Part shown: in pieces, positions 10,283 to 18,918 of the stretch | How the letters are laid out: each line of letters begins with the position of its first letter | How positions within the stretch are numbered: the stretch's first letter is position 1 | Source: Pseudomonas batumici | GTDB lineage: Bacteria > Pseudomonadota > Gammaproteobacteria > Pseudomonadales > Pseudomonadaceae | Direction: 5' to 3' | Assembly (NCBI RefSeq): GCF_000820515.1 | Contig: NZ_JXDG01000029.1 | Coordinates: forward strand, 1 to 47,966 | Length of the DNA: 47,966 bases | Program-made: the position numbers and the translations under genes | The notes under the pieces: model-generated | The model's database searches: none | What the model saw: the letters and a program-made list of their open reading frames with translations, nothing else | What the model was told of the DNA's origin: nothing

Positions 10283-10483
10283 TCAGCTCAGGTGCTTCAT
10301 TAGCGAGACGATGATAAACACGGCCAGCGCCATGCCGGCGCCTAGTCCGAAAGACAACCAAACCTTTCGAGGATCATAGGGGGGCGTATTTCTTGCTTCT
10401 TGGTGAAACGCGGCCACGTCGGCACGCAGTTGTATCAGGTCCTCAGACAGACTGCGGGGTTCTTCGGTACGTGGGGTTTGCAT
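10283..10483 (-). CDS. small single-span membrane protein
   Basis: The 66-residue protein has a charged N-terminal half (SEDLIQLRADVAAFHQEAR, amphipathic) and one C-terminal transmembrane helix (VWLSFGLGAGMALAVFIIVSLM) ending in KHLS. GAGGAT upstream favours the ATG at 10483 over that at 10498. The layout, a cytosolic helix and then one span, is like that of its neighbour at 10597-10800, although the sequences are not obviously related. Function unknown. Confidence 0.6.
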   Translation of the reverse strand: MQTPRTEEPRSLSEDLIQLRADVAAFHQEARNTPPYDPRKVWLSFGLGAGMALAVFIIVSLMKHLS

Positions 10484-10596
10484 GATGTTTATCCTCATTC
10501 AAGGGCGTGGTTGGAGGCATGGTCGTCCGACCGCACAACCCCTCGACTAACGGTGATTTGGCACCGACGAATGCTCAAGTCTTTGACCGCTTTTGC

Positions 10597-10800
10597 CTAC
10601 TTGTCCAGAAATGTGAGTAGTGCGACCAGGGCGGTGATCAGACTTGCTCCAACGACGAAGGGGTAAAGCACGGTTTCACGCTTTATTTTTTCTTTTTCGG
10701 TGTTCAGCTTGCTCATTTCTGCCATGAGCTTGCGAGTTTCGACCGAAAGGTTTTCCAACTCCAGGTGTTCGCGCTCTTCTCTCAACATGGGGTCATCCAT
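10597..10800 (-). CDS. small coiled-coil membrane protein
   Basis: The 67-residue protein has a highly charged N-terminal helix with heptad-like spacing (LRELREHLELEN-type pattern, then SVETRKLMAEMSKLNTEKEK), followed by a C-terminal transmembrane segment (VLYPFVVGASLITALVALLTF) and the tail LDK. It is probably a tail-anchored inner-membrane protein. It lies upstream of, and in the same direction as, the 66-residue membrane protein. Function unknown. Confidence 0.6.
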   Translation of the reverse strand: MDDPMLREEREHLELENLSVETRKLMAEMSKLNTEKEKIKRETVLYPFVVGASLITALVALLTFLDK

Positions 10801-10883
10801 CGTCGGGATGGGGGTATAGGTTTGTGGTGCTGACAGGCGGATTTTGTACCCGTGGCGTCCATTTTTTGAAGCGTGGTGATGTT

Positions 10884-10980
10884 TCAGCTCGTGACCATCG
10901 CCACCTTGCGGTTAGAACCGGTCTGGTTGTCGGCGTGCTGATAGGCCGTTGCTGCCGTGGATCGCAGAGTCGAGTAGAGC
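10884..10980 (-). pseudogene. truncated DUF6124 gene fragment
   Basis: Read on the minus strand, this stretch encodes STAATAYQHADNQTGSNR and KVAMVTS, then a stop. It matches the C-terminal half of the intact DUF6124 gene at 36384-36725 (AAATAYEHADNQTGSHRKVAMG) closely in protein and DNA (compare 36459-36540). Both ends are missing: the N-terminal half is gone, and the frame stops soon after KVAM. It abuts the 3' end of the GlxA-type gene and probably marks a recombination junction. Confidence 0.75.
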
Positions 10981-11011
10981 TGCTAAAGGGCAGGGGGAAG
11001 CCTTACGCAGA

Positions 11012-12016
11012 TCAGGACGTGCAATCGGAATGCGGCCCAAATCTCTTCCGGTAGAAGCCGGGTGTCGCCCCGACGCGCTTGAGAAAGGCCCTGTGCAACG
11101 CATCCATACTGCCGAAACCTGCACGTTCAGCGACGCGTGCAAGCGGCCAGTCGGAAGTTTCGAGCAGTATCTTCGCGCGATCGACACGGGCCGCTTCAAT
11201 GAAATATCCAGGGGTATGGCCCGTCTCCTTACGGAACACCCGCGACAGTGTCCTCTCGCTCATGCCTGCACGCTCGGCAAGCGCCGCACCGCAGAGATCC
11301 CCGGTTGGATCGTCGATGATGCTTGCAATCAGAGAACGCAGACGCGGCGTGGCACTCGCAGGGACCTTCAGCCCTGCACTGAACTGCGATTGCCCGCCCG
11401 GTCGACGCATATAGAGAACCAGTTCGCGCGCGACTGCAAGGGCAACGGTTGAGCCGCAATCGGCCTCCACCAACGACAAGCACAAGTCTATTCCGGCGGT
11501 GACGCCTGCCGAGGTGTAAAAAGGCGGCTGCGCAATGAAGATCGCGTCGGGCTCAACCTGAATGGCCGGCCTGAGCGCCTGTAGCAATGCGCATGCGTTC
11601 CAGTGTGTCGTCGCTCGACGCCCGTCGAGAAATCCTCCCGCCGCCAGCACGAAGGCACCGGTGCAGACGCTGGCGATTCGAGGCGTCCGTGGGACACGCG
11701 CTCGCAACCACGGCAGAACCCCATCCTCGGAGGCGGCGTGACGCAACGCCGCCTCGCTGCCACCTGCGATGACGATCGTGTCCAGTTCATCAGGGAGGTC
11801 GTCGAGTGCGACCGCTCCGGCGAGCCGCAAACCGGCATGGGTGGTAATCTCGCCACCCGTGTGCGAGGCCAGCGTGATCCTGTAAGGCATGACGCCGGCG
11901 GGGCTATGGAGATTCGCTACGGCGAACACTTCCATCGGTCCGACGATATCCAGAGACTGAACGCCATCGAAGCCGATCACGGCGATCTCACGTGTCCCAC
12001 GTTGCAAGTAAGTCAT
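11012..12016 (-). CDS. GlxA-type AraC-family regulator with DJ-1/PfpI domain
   Basis: The 334-residue regulator has two domains. Residues 10-190 are a DJ-1/PfpI-like sensor with the elbow SVCTGAFVLAAGGFLDGRRA and the following THWNACALL. The last 100 residues form an AraC/XylS double HTH (CGAALAERAGMSERTLSRVFRKE; VAERAGFGSMDALHRAF). GlxA-family members control catabolism of quaternary amines, arginine and other nitrogen compounds in Pseudomonas. It is divergent from a lipoprotein with a related DJ-1 domain, so the two are probably a functional pair. No strong ribosome-binding site precedes the ATG. Confidence 0.88.
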   Translation of the reverse strand: MTYLQRGTREIAVIGFDGVQSLDIVGPMEVFAVANLHSPAGVMPYRITLASHTGGEITTHAGLRLAGAVALDDLPDELDTIVIAGGSEAALRHAASEDGVLPWLRARVPRTPRIASVCTGAFVLAAGGFLDGRRATTHWNACALLQALRPAIQVEPDAIFIAQPPFYTSAGVTAGIDLCLSLVEADCGSTVALAVARELVLYMRRPGGQSQFSAGLKVPASATPRLRSLIASIIDDPTGDLCGAALAERAGMSERTLSRVFRKETGHTPGYFIEAARVDRAKILLETSDWPLARVAERAGFGSMDALHRAFLKRVGATPGFYRKRFGPHSDCTS

Positions 12017-12105
12017 GGCGGAAAATGCGACTAGATTGACCTTTCAGTCATCGCATGATGCGTTTAATTTTCCCGGCAGGCAATTCAGCTAAGAAGAGAC
12101 CGTTC

Positions 12106-13215
12106 ATGCGGCAGGCTTTCCGGATCACGATCGCAACACTGGCGTTGGCGTTATTTGCATTGGCGGCATGCTCCGTGCCATCGACGCCCGGCACGACGCC
12201 CGGCCCCGACAGTCAGGCAGCGAGCGCACTTCAGGTCCCGACGCCCAAAGCCGGGCGAACGCGTCCCCTGATCGTCGTGCTGGCTGACAACGCCGGGACT
12301 GAAACCACCGATTTCGTGATTCCATATGGAGTCCTCAAGGAGTCGCGGGTGGCGGACGTACTGGCGGTGTCGACCGAACCGGGCACGATAAAACTCATGC
12401 CGGCACTTCAGGTCCGTGCAGATACGACCACCGCCGAGTTCGATGCATCGACCCCGGACGGCGCAGACATCCTGATCGTGCCGGCCATGCATCGAACGGA
12501 TAGACCCTCCTTGCTTGCGTGGGTTCGTGCCCAATCGGCCAAGGGGGCCCTGGTGGTTTCGATCTGCGACGGTGCGTGGATTCTTGCCAACGCCGGACTT
12601 CTGCGGGACAGGATGGCGACTTCGCACTGGTATTCCTTGAGTGAACTCAAAAAGCAGAACCCCAACACAACATGGGTCCGAAACCGCCGCTATGTCATTG
12701 ACCGAAACGTGATGACGACGACAGGCGTGAGCGCTTCGATTCCCGCGTCGCTGGCGCTTGTTGACGCCATCGCCGGGCGGGCTGCGGCCGATGCGACGGC
12801 CAAGCGGTTGGGTGTGGCCACGTGGGGCCCCGAGCATGACAGTGCGCCCTTCGGATTGAGCGCCGGTCGCGTCGCTGTCGCGGTCGCAAACCTGCTCTCG
12901 TTCTGGGGACACGAGACCGTCGAGGTGCCGGTCGAAGATGGCTTCGACGAAATTGGCGTGGCACTGACCGCCGACGCCTGGTCCCGAACCTACCGATCCG
13001 AAGCGGCAGCAACCAGTATCGCCGCAATGGTCAGGTCCCGGCGCGGCTTGCTCCTGATTCCCGCCGTCGCGTCGCGCCCGGGTCAACAGGTTTTAACGTC
13101 TTACACCGGTGCATCGGCAACCGCACTGGATGTCGCACTGGAAAACATTGCCAGTCGGTACGGTGTTGCAACCGCCGACTTTGTGGCACTCCAGCTTGAG
13201 TATCCTGAACGATGA
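12106..13215 (+). CDS. lipoprotein with GlxA-like DJ-1/PfpI domain
   Basis: The 369-residue protein has a lipoprotein signal (hydrophobic residues 8-21, lipobox LAAC with Cys22) followed by a DJ-1/PfpI domain whose elbow is VSICDGAWILANAGLLRDRMA, then TSHWYSL. This segment aligns with the sensor domain of the divergent GlxA-type regulator (SVCTGAFVLAAGGFLDGRRA, THWNAC), but there is no HTH. It should be anchored in the cell envelope, where it could bind or modify the same ligand that the regulator senses (inference). The last 110 residues form an extra domain without a recognised match. The ATG at 12106 has AGAAGAGA upstream. Confidence 0.8.
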   Translation: MRQAFRITIATLALALFALAACSVPSTPGTTPGPDSQAASALQVPTPKAGRTRPLIVVLADNAGTETTDFVIPYGVLKESRVADVLAVSTEPGTIKLMPALQVRADTTTAEFDASTPDGADILIVPAMHRTDRPSLLAWVRAQSAKGALVVSICDGAWILANAGLLRDRMATSHWYSLSELKKQNPNTTWVRNRRYVIDRNVMTTTGVSASIPASLALVDAIAGRAAADATAKRLGVATWGPEHDSAPFGLSAGRVAVAVANLLSFWGHETVEVPVEDGFDEIGVALTADAWSRTYRSEAAATSIAAMVRSRRGLLLIPAVASRPGQQVLTSYTGASATALDVALENIASRYGVATADFVALQLEYPER

Positions 13216-13272
13216 TCCATCCCAGGTAGGTGCTGATCGCCGCAAAGACGACCGAGTGCTTGCTCAGGAGCG

Positions 13273-13674
13273 TCAGCCTGGAAACTGATCGCCGAACATC
13301 GGATGGCCGCCAACGGAGTTTTCGCGCGTCACCTCGTCCTGGATGACATCCCAGTGTTCGACCATCACGCCATCCTCTAGGCGCAGGATATCGACCACGA
13401 CCCAGTTCGTCGGTTGGCCGAGGCCGGAGAAGCGGCCGTGCAGCATGACGAAATCGCCTTCCGCTACCGCGAGCTGGCATTCGTAACGCATGTCGGGTGA
13501 CGCCGTGGCGACCAGCTCGAACAGGCCCTCGCGACCTGGGGGCACATGAGCACTGTGTTGGGTATAGACGGACGACCAGAAGCGTTCGGCCGCAACCAGG
13601 TCTTTGCGATTGAAGAGGGTTTCGAAGCCTTCGAGAACGATGGCCTTGTTCTCGGCGGGGGTACGTGCGGTCAT
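13273..13674 (-). CDS. SnoaL-like (NTF2 fold) protein
   Basis: The 133-residue protein is of the SnoaL/ester-cyclase-like kind. It opens with a helix (AENKAIVLEGFETLFNRKD), then YTQHSAHVPPGREGLFEL, and ends in VDILRLEDGVMVEHWDVIQDE. This architecture is common in polyketide cyclases and many uncharacterised bacterial proteins. It lies 58 bases downstream of the SDR gene on the same strand, probably in one transcript with it. Confidence 0.8.
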   Translation of the reverse strand: MTARTPAENKAIVLEGFETLFNRKDLVAAERFWSSVYTQHSAHVPPGREGLFELVATASPDMRYECQLAVAEGDFVMLHGRFSGLGQPTNWVVVDILRLEDGVMVEHWDVIQDEVTRENSVGGHPMFGDQFPG

Positions 13675-13732
13675 GGTCTTGGTCCTGTTGGCGATGTGAG
13701 AGGCAGGCGACCGCTGGGGCCGCCCGGCGAGG

Positions 13733-14491
13733 TCAGCCGAAAGCCGGCCCGTTGGCGATCATGTCGTTGAACTGATTGACCCACGCATGCTCGTTCGGAC
13801 CCGGGTTGGCGCGCATCGCCTCGGCGGGTGAGACGAGGATTTCGTCCACGCCGCTCTCGAACTGCTCCATGGTGCCCGCAATGAACTGGTCGAGAGGAAT
13901 GGCACGCTCTTCCTCGCTGCTATCGAGCAGTTCGGTGCGCACCCAAGGCGGCGCGATTTCGACCAGTTGGATGCCATGGCCGCGTAGCAGGTAGCGTTGT
14001 GACAAGGTGTAGGAATGGAGCGCCGCCTTGGTCGCCGAATAGACCGCCGTCACCGCCATCGGCACGAAGCCGAGCACGGAGGAAACGTTGACGATCACTG
14101 CATCGGGCTTCGCCTTCAGATGCTCGATCAATGCCGAGGTCATGCGGATCGGGCCGAGCAGGTTGGTGGTGACGGTCGACAACGCGAGTGCATCGTCCAC
14201 GGGTTTGTCCGCGTGATCGAGCATCATCACGCCGGCATTGTTGATCAGCACATTCAGGTCCGGGTAATCGGCGATAAGCGTCTTTGCGGCCGCCTGGATG
14301 CTGTCCGGGTCGGTGATGTCGAGCTCGATGGCGACCATGCCGGGATTGGCGTCGAGCGTCTGCTGCAGCCGCTCCTTGCGCCGGCCGGAGATGATCACCT
14401 GATTGCCGAGTTTGTGGAACGCTTCGGCCAGGCCTTGGCCAATACCGGAGCCGCCGCCGGTGATGAAGATCGTATTGCCAGTCATACGCAT
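13733..14491 (-). CDS. short-chain dehydrogenase (DltE-like)
   Basis: The 252-residue classical SDR has TGGGSGIGQGLA at residues 11-22, LINNAGVMM near residue 83, the catalytic Ser in VNVSSVLGFVP, and YSATK as the Tyr/Lys pair. It resembles DltE/YdfG-like NAD(P)-dependent oxidoreductases. AGGAG eight bases before the ATG at 14491 supports the start. It is upstream of the SnoaL-like gene and downstream of a co-directional LysR gene. The substrate is unknown. Confidence 0.87.
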   Translation of the reverse strand: MRMTGNTIFITGGGSGIGQGLAEAFHKLGNQVIISGRRKERLQQTLDANPGMVAIELDITDPDSIQAAAKTLIADYPDLNVLINNAGVMMLDHADKPVDDALALSTVTTNLLGPIRMTSALIEHLKAKPDAVIVNVSSVLGFVPMAVTAVYSATKAALHSYTLSQRYLLRGHGIQLVEIAPPWVRTELLDSSEEERAIPLDQFIAGTMEQFESGVDEILVSPAEAMRANPGPNEHAWVNQFNDMIANGPAFG

Positions 14492-14675
14492 GACATTTCT
14501 CCTGGAAGAGGGAAAATAAAGACCGTCCAGCGCGCCGCCCGGGTGAACAGGTCGACCGATGCGTCGTGCAGGGTGCTGGCACTAAATTGGCAATTTCGGC
14601 GGGATCTGAGTAGTCACTCTTTTTCGCTATCTTCTATGCAAGGGATGCATAGGCAATGCGGCGAGCGTCATCGAC

Positions 14676-15581
14676 CTACAGGTTCGAAGCGTTAGCGTCC
14701 TCACCCTGGAGGCTGGCTACAAGGTGCTCGATCAAGGCGCGGCCGGCACTGCGGGTACGCGAACCATGGGGGAAGTAGGCATGCACAGGGACGGGTTGGG
14801 TCTCCCAATCGGTGAGCAGCGCGACGAGTTCGCCGCTTTCAAGCTCACGCCGGCAGGCCCAGGCCGTTGTCGACGTGATCCCCAATCCAGCGGTTGCGGC
14901 GGCGACAGCGCCCTCATTTTCGTCGGTGGAGAAGTGAGCCTCGAGCGCAATGACCCGGGTCTCTCCATTGCGCGTGAACAGCCAGCCGCTAGGGACCGTC
15001 GAGGCAGGCCCCGCGATGATTCGATGGGATTGCAGGTCCTCCGGTATCCTCGGCTCTCCGGCGGTGCGCAAGTAGGCGGGGGAGGCGAGAATGAATCGGG
15101 AGATGGTCATGATCTGACGGCTCGTGGCAGTGGAATCCAACAGATGCCCCAGCCTTATCGCCACATCGATATTTTCGCGGACCAGATCCTGCCAGTGATC
15201 GGCGAGCATGACCTGGATATGCAGGTTGGGGTGCATCGCCGCGAACGGCGCGATACGCGGAATGATTTCCCTCACGCCGATGCTCGTCGGCATGCTGATC
15301 CGCACGACGCCGCGCAGCTCTCCACCGCCGCGAACGCTCTGCTCGGCTTCTTCCACGGCTGCAAGGATGGGCTCTATACGCGATAGAAAATCCGCCCCCG
15401 CTTCAGTCGGCACGACCGCGCGGGTCGATCGCGCCAAGAGCAGCGTGCCGAGATCGGCTTCGAGCTCGGCAACACTCCTGGAGACCTGGGATTGAGAAAG
15501 ACCCACTTCGCGTGCCGCGGCCGAAAAGCTGCCCAGTCGCGCCACCCTGGTGAAAAGTCTGTAGGTGAAAAGGTCCTTCAT
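14676..15581 (-). CDS. LysR-family regulator
   Basis: The 301-residue protein has an N-terminal HTH (GSFSAAAREVGLSQSQVSRSVAELEADLG) and a LysR effector domain with the VRENIDVAIRLGHLLDS segment. The ATG at 15581 with GAGGT upstream is preferred over an open extension to 15635. It reads in the same direction as the SDR and SnoaL genes, which begin 185 bases beyond its stop, and may control them or the ene-reductase on its other side. Confidence 0.87.
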   Translation of the reverse strand: MKDLFTYRLFTRVARLGSFSAAAREVGLSQSQVSRSVAELEADLGTLLLARSTRAVVPTEAGADFLSRIEPILAAVEEAEQSVRGGGELRGVVRISMPTSIGVREIIPRIAPFAAMHPNLHIQVMLADHWQDLVRENIDVAIRLGHLLDSTATSRQIMTISRFILASPAYLRTAGEPRIPEDLQSHRIIAGPASTVPSGWLFTRNGETRVIALEAHFSTDENEGAVAAATAGLGITSTTAWACRRELESGELVALLTDWETQPVPVHAYFPHGSRTRSAGRALIEHLVASLQGEDANASNL

Positions 15582-15667
15582 AGGCTTGGCACCTCTTTGG
15601 AAACGAAACAGGTGCCCAGGGGCAACTGAGGGCACAGATGACCCCCAGTTGCCGGCGGTGCAGCGTA

Positions 15668-16765
15668 TCAGGCCACTTCGGTGTACAAGGGATAATCAGT
15701 GTAGCCCACCTCCGTGCCACCAAAGAACGACTCGCGGTCGTACGGATTCAGCGGCCAGCCGTTGCGCAGGCGCTCCGGCAAGTCAGGGTTGGCGATGAAG
15801 TGGCGGCCAAAAGCGATCAGGTCGGCATCGCCGGCCTCCAGGATGGCCTTCGCCGAATCACCGGAGAAGCCGCCCGCGGCGATCAGGGTGCCCTTGTAGT
15901 GTTGGCGGATGAGTTGGGACGCCACCGGATTCTGGTCCCGGCGCTCGTCCTCGGCGACACCCAGGATGCGCGGCTCGATCAGATGCAGATAGGCGAGGTC
16001 CAGCTTGTTCAGCTCGCGTGCGACATAGGTGAACAGGCCAACGGGGTCGCTGTCGGACATATCGCCAAAATTGCCGCTTGGCCCCAGACGCACCGCCACC
16101 CGATTGCTGCCCCAGACGGAGATCACCGCCTGTACGGCTTCCAGCAGGAACCTGCTGCGGTTCTCGAACGAGCCACCGTAGTTATCCGTACGTTGGTTGC
16201 TGCCGTCCTGCAGGAATTGATCGAACAGGTAGCCGTTGGCCGAGTGCAGCTCCACGCCGTCGAAGCCGGCAGCGATACCACGTTCGGCGGCAGCGCGGAA
16301 ACTTTCCACCAGTTGGCGGATTTCCGCGACGGTCAGTTCGCGTGGCGGGGAGACGGGGGTCCAGCCGGACTCGGTGAAGGACAGGCCGCCGGCCACGACG
16401 GAAGGAGCCACAGGCTGGCCACCGTCCGGCTGCAGCAGGCTATTGGACTGGCGCCCCGCATGGTAAAGCTGCAGGAAGATTTTTCCGCCCTTGGCATGGA
16501 CGGCGTCGGTCACGAGCTTCCAGCCCTCGATCTGGCTATCGTCATACAGGCCGGGAGCACCGAGGTAACCGTTACCATTGGCGGCGGCGATGGTGGCTTC
16601 GCCGATCAGCAGCCCACCGGCAGTGGTACGCTGGGCGTAGTACTCGGCCATCAGCGGGCCAGGAATGGCGCCCGGTTCGGCGCGCATGCGGGTCAGCGGC
16701 GCCAGGACGACGCGGTGGGCAATTTGATAAGGGCCTACTTTGATGCTCGTATGCAATTTGGACAT
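15668..16765 (-). CDS. Old Yellow Enzyme-family ene-reductase
   Basis: The 365-residue flavoprotein has the OYE pattern: VLAPLTRMRAEPG near the N terminus, QLYHAGRQS, the substrate-binding His/Asn pair in ELHSANGYLFDQFL, NQRTDNYGGSFENRSRF and the C-terminal FMN-phosphate loop LIAFGRHFIANPDLPERL. Such enzymes (NemA/XenB-like) use FMN and NAD(P)H to reduce activated C=C bonds and nitro compounds. The ATG at 16765 is the family start. It is divergent from the LysR gene at 16916 and shares a promoter element with the MFS-Gfo operon. Confidence 0.92.
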   Translation of the reverse strand: MSKLHTSIKVGPYQIAHRVVLAPLTRMRAEPGAIPGPLMAEYYAQRTTAGGLLIGEATIAAANGNGYLGAPGLYDDSQIEGWKLVTDAVHAKGGKIFLQLYHAGRQSNSLLQPDGGQPVAPSVVAGGLSFTESGWTPVSPPRELTVAEIRQLVESFRAAAERGIAAGFDGVELHSANGYLFDQFLQDGSNQRTDNYGGSFENRSRFLLEAVQAVISVWGSNRVAVRLGPSGNFGDMSDSDPVGLFTYVARELNKLDLAYLHLIEPRILGVAEDERRDQNPVASQLIRQHYKGTLIAAGGFSGDSAKAILEAGDADLIAFGRHFIANPDLPERLRNGWPLNPYDRESFFGGTEVGYTDYPLYTEVA

Positions 16766-16823
16766 GAAATCGATTCCTGTCAGGAGTGAGATGATGGTCG
16801 TAATATAGGTGCGCGATGGTTGA

Positions 16824-16872
16824 GGAAAAATAGCTCGTGAGGCCGAACATTTCGGACCGTTTTTCCGCAATC
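16824..16872 (-). promoter_or_regulatory. shared operator/promoter element, copy 1 (ene-reductase)
   Basis: The perfect inverted repeat CCGAA-CAT-TTCGG lies at 16843-16855. On its left, GGAAAAATA (16824-16832) ends 11 bases before it; on its right, TCCGCAATC starts at 16864. The same three blocks recur upstream of the MFS gene at 20186-20235, with the left spacing identical and the right spacing one base different. The orientation relative to the minus-strand target gene is the same. TATTTTTCC read on the minus strand could be the -10 region. The likely binder is the LysR protein encoded at 16916. Confidence 0.7.
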
Positions 16873-16915
16873 CAGCGTTGTGGGCGGGGTACTACCGGGG
16901 CAGACAGGAAAGGTG

Positions 16916-17800
16916 ATGGAAAGTCTGAATGGCATTTCGATGTTCGTGCAGGTTGCCGAAACACGCAGCTTTACCGAGGCCGGCCGGCAGTTGGGGGTGT
17001 CGTCCTCGACCGTGGGCAAGACCATCGCCCGGATGGAAGAGCGCTTGCGCGTACGGCTGTTTCATCGCAGCACACGGAGCATCACGCTGACGGCCGAGGG
17101 GACGGTGTTCCTTGAGCGCTGCCGCCGCATCCTCAGCGAGGTCTCCGCGGCCGAGTCCGAGCTGTCGGGCCTGGCGGGCAGCCCGCGTGGGCGGCTTCGC
17201 GTGGGCACGCCGCTGCTGGGCAACCTGATGATGCCAGCCTTTGACGGGTTCATGGAGCGCTATCCGGAAGTCGAGCTGGATATCGATTTTTGCGACCGTA
17301 TGGTCGATGTGATCGAGGAGGGGTTCGACGCGGTGATTCGGACCGGCGAGCAAGCCGATTCCCGCTTGGCCGCGCGCCGCTTGGGCTCCTGCGCGCATGT
17401 GCTGGTGGCGTCGCCCGCGTATCTCAAGCGCCAGGGTATGCCTGCCTATCCGCGTGAACTGGAACGCCATTTCTGCCTGCAACACAAGTTTCCCTCAACG
17501 GGAAAGCTGGAGCGTTGGCCGCTGCGGCTCGAAGCCTCCGAGGCTGAATTGGTGCTGCCCGCCACGATGACGTCGAACACCATCGAGCCCCTTGCCTATG
17601 CCGCCATCCAGGGCAGGGGCATTGCCTTCCTGCCCGTCTTCCTGGTGCGCGAAGCCTTGGAAAGCGGCCAACTGGTCACCTTGCTGGACGACTACCTGGA
17701 CCGCCAGGTCGTCTTCTGGATGCTGTGGCCAGCCAGCCGCTATGCCTCACCTAAGCTGCGGGTGTTCATTGACTACATGAGTGCGCACTTGCGGATCTGA
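16916..17800 (+). CDS. LysR-family regulator of the ene-reductase/MFS/Gfo set
   Basis: The 294-residue protein has an HTH in residues 1-62 (RSFTEAGRQLGVSSSTVGKTIARMEERL) and a CrgA/DmlR-like effector domain (DFCDRMVDVIEEGFDAVIRTG). AGGAAAGG before the ATG at 16916 fixes the start. It is divergent from the OYE gene and convergent with the Gfo/Idh/MocA gene (four bases between stops). The near-identical promoter blocks in front of both neighbouring transcripts make it the probable regulator of both (inference from sequence pattern). Confidence 0.88.
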   Translation: MESLNGISMFVQVAETRSFTEAGRQLGVSSSTVGKTIARMEERLRVRLFHRSTRSITLTAEGTVFLERCRRILSEVSAAESELSGLAGSPRGRLRVGTPLLGNLMMPAFDGFMERYPEVELDIDFCDRMVDVIEEGFDAVIRTGEQADSRLAARRLGSCAHVLVASPAYLKRQGMPAYPRELERHFCLQHKFPSTGKLERWPLRLEASEAELVLPATMTSNTIEPLAYAAIQGRGIAFLPVFLVREALESGQLVTLLDDYLDRQVVFWMLWPASRYASPKLRVFIDYMSAHLRI

Positions 17801-17804
17801 TGGT

Positions 17805-18905
17805 TCACGCCTCCAGCGTCAGGCGCACGCCTTCGCGGTTGGATGTCTCGATGGCCTCGATCAATTCGTGCATGCACAAGGCGTCTGCGAAGGTGGGAGC
17901 CTGGTGCGTGCCATCGCGCACATCCTGCGCGTAGGCGGCATACAGGTTGGCTATTTCCTGCTGGCTGTTGTCCAGGTTGTTCTCCGACAGCCAGTTGTAG
18001 CGTGGCGGCACCTTGAGCCGTTGCAGGGGTTGAGCATCTCCCTGGGCGGCCTCGAGGGTGTAGAACCCGCTGCCGAAGGCGGTGGTGTTACTGATCCTGA
18101 TATCACCCTGGGTGCCGGTCAGATCCAATTGAATGCCGTAGTTGTTGCGTTTTCCTGCCTCGATATGGGCCGTCAGCACCGCGCCGTTGGAGAAGGTACC
18201 GTTGAGCACGATTTGGTCGGCCGTCGTATGTTTCAGGACCTCGCCCGTCTCGATCAGCGTCACTTCCGGGAACTGGTTGACCGTGAGAGCGCTGATGCTG
18301 TGCGGATGGCCCAGCATGCTGAACACGGCATCGAAATAGTGACCGCCATAGATGGAGAGCAGGCTGGAGAAATTCTCCGGCGGGATGGTGAAGTGCAGGG
18401 CGGCTATGCGTTCCCGTTGGAAGTATTCGACGCTGATATGCAGCCGCACCGAACGCAGTTCCCCGATATAGCCGTCCTTTAACAGGTCGCGCACGTAGCG
18501 ATAGTCCGGGTGCAGTCGACGCTGCAATCCGACGATATGGCGAACGCCAGCTTGCTCAGCAAGCTCCATCAGTTCCTGCGATACGGCCTTGCTGGGTGTC
18601 AGCGGCCATTCGCAGTACACATCCTTGCCGGCGGCGATGGCTGCCCGCACGGTGATCTCGTGCTGGGGGGCCGTGTTAAGCACGACCACCAGGTCCACTT
18701 CCGGATGGTTCACCAAGGCTTCCATGGAGTCGAGCGCAAAACGAATGCCGTGGCGCTGCGCCAGTTCGGCGGCCTTACCCAGGTCGCGACTGTGGACGGC
18801 CGTCAGCTCATAGTCGGGAAGCAGCTTGAGGGCAGGCAGGTGGCCGTACTCGGCCCAGTTACCGACGCCAATGAGACCCACTCGAATTTTAGAGGGCATG
18901 GTCAT
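17805..18905 (-). CDS. Gfo/Idh/MocA family oxidoreductase
   Basis: The 366-residue protein has the Rossmann motif VGLIGVGNWAEYGHLPALK at the N terminus, and the NTAPQHE and EWPLTPS segments where the family has its EKP-like motif. The C-terminal half is the alpha/beta substrate-binding domain. The family oxidises or reduces sugars, inositols and related polyols with NAD(P). AGGAG five bases before the ATG at 18905 sets the start. The gene overlaps nothing but follows the MFS gene by 13 bases, so the two are co-transcribed. The substrate is unknown. Confidence 0.88.
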   Translation of the reverse strand: MTMPSKIRVGLIGVGNWAEYGHLPALKLLPDYELTAVHSRDLGKAAELAQRHGIRFALDSMEALVNHPEVDLVVVLNTAPQHEITVRAAIAAGKDVYCEWPLTPSKAVSQELMELAEQAGVRHIVGLQRRLHPDYRYVRDLLKDGYIGELRSVRLHISVEYFQRERIAALHFTIPPENFSSLLSIYGGHYFDAVFSMLGHPHSISALTVNQFPEVTLIETGEVLKHTTADQIVLNGTFSNGAVLTAHIEAGKRNNYGIQLDLTGTQGDIRISNTTAFGSGFYTLEAAQGDAQPLQRLKVPPRYNWLSENNLDNSQQEIANLYAAYAQDVRDGTHQAPTFADALCMHELIEAIETSNREGVRLTLEA

Positions 18906-18918
18906 GAAGCTCCTGAAC

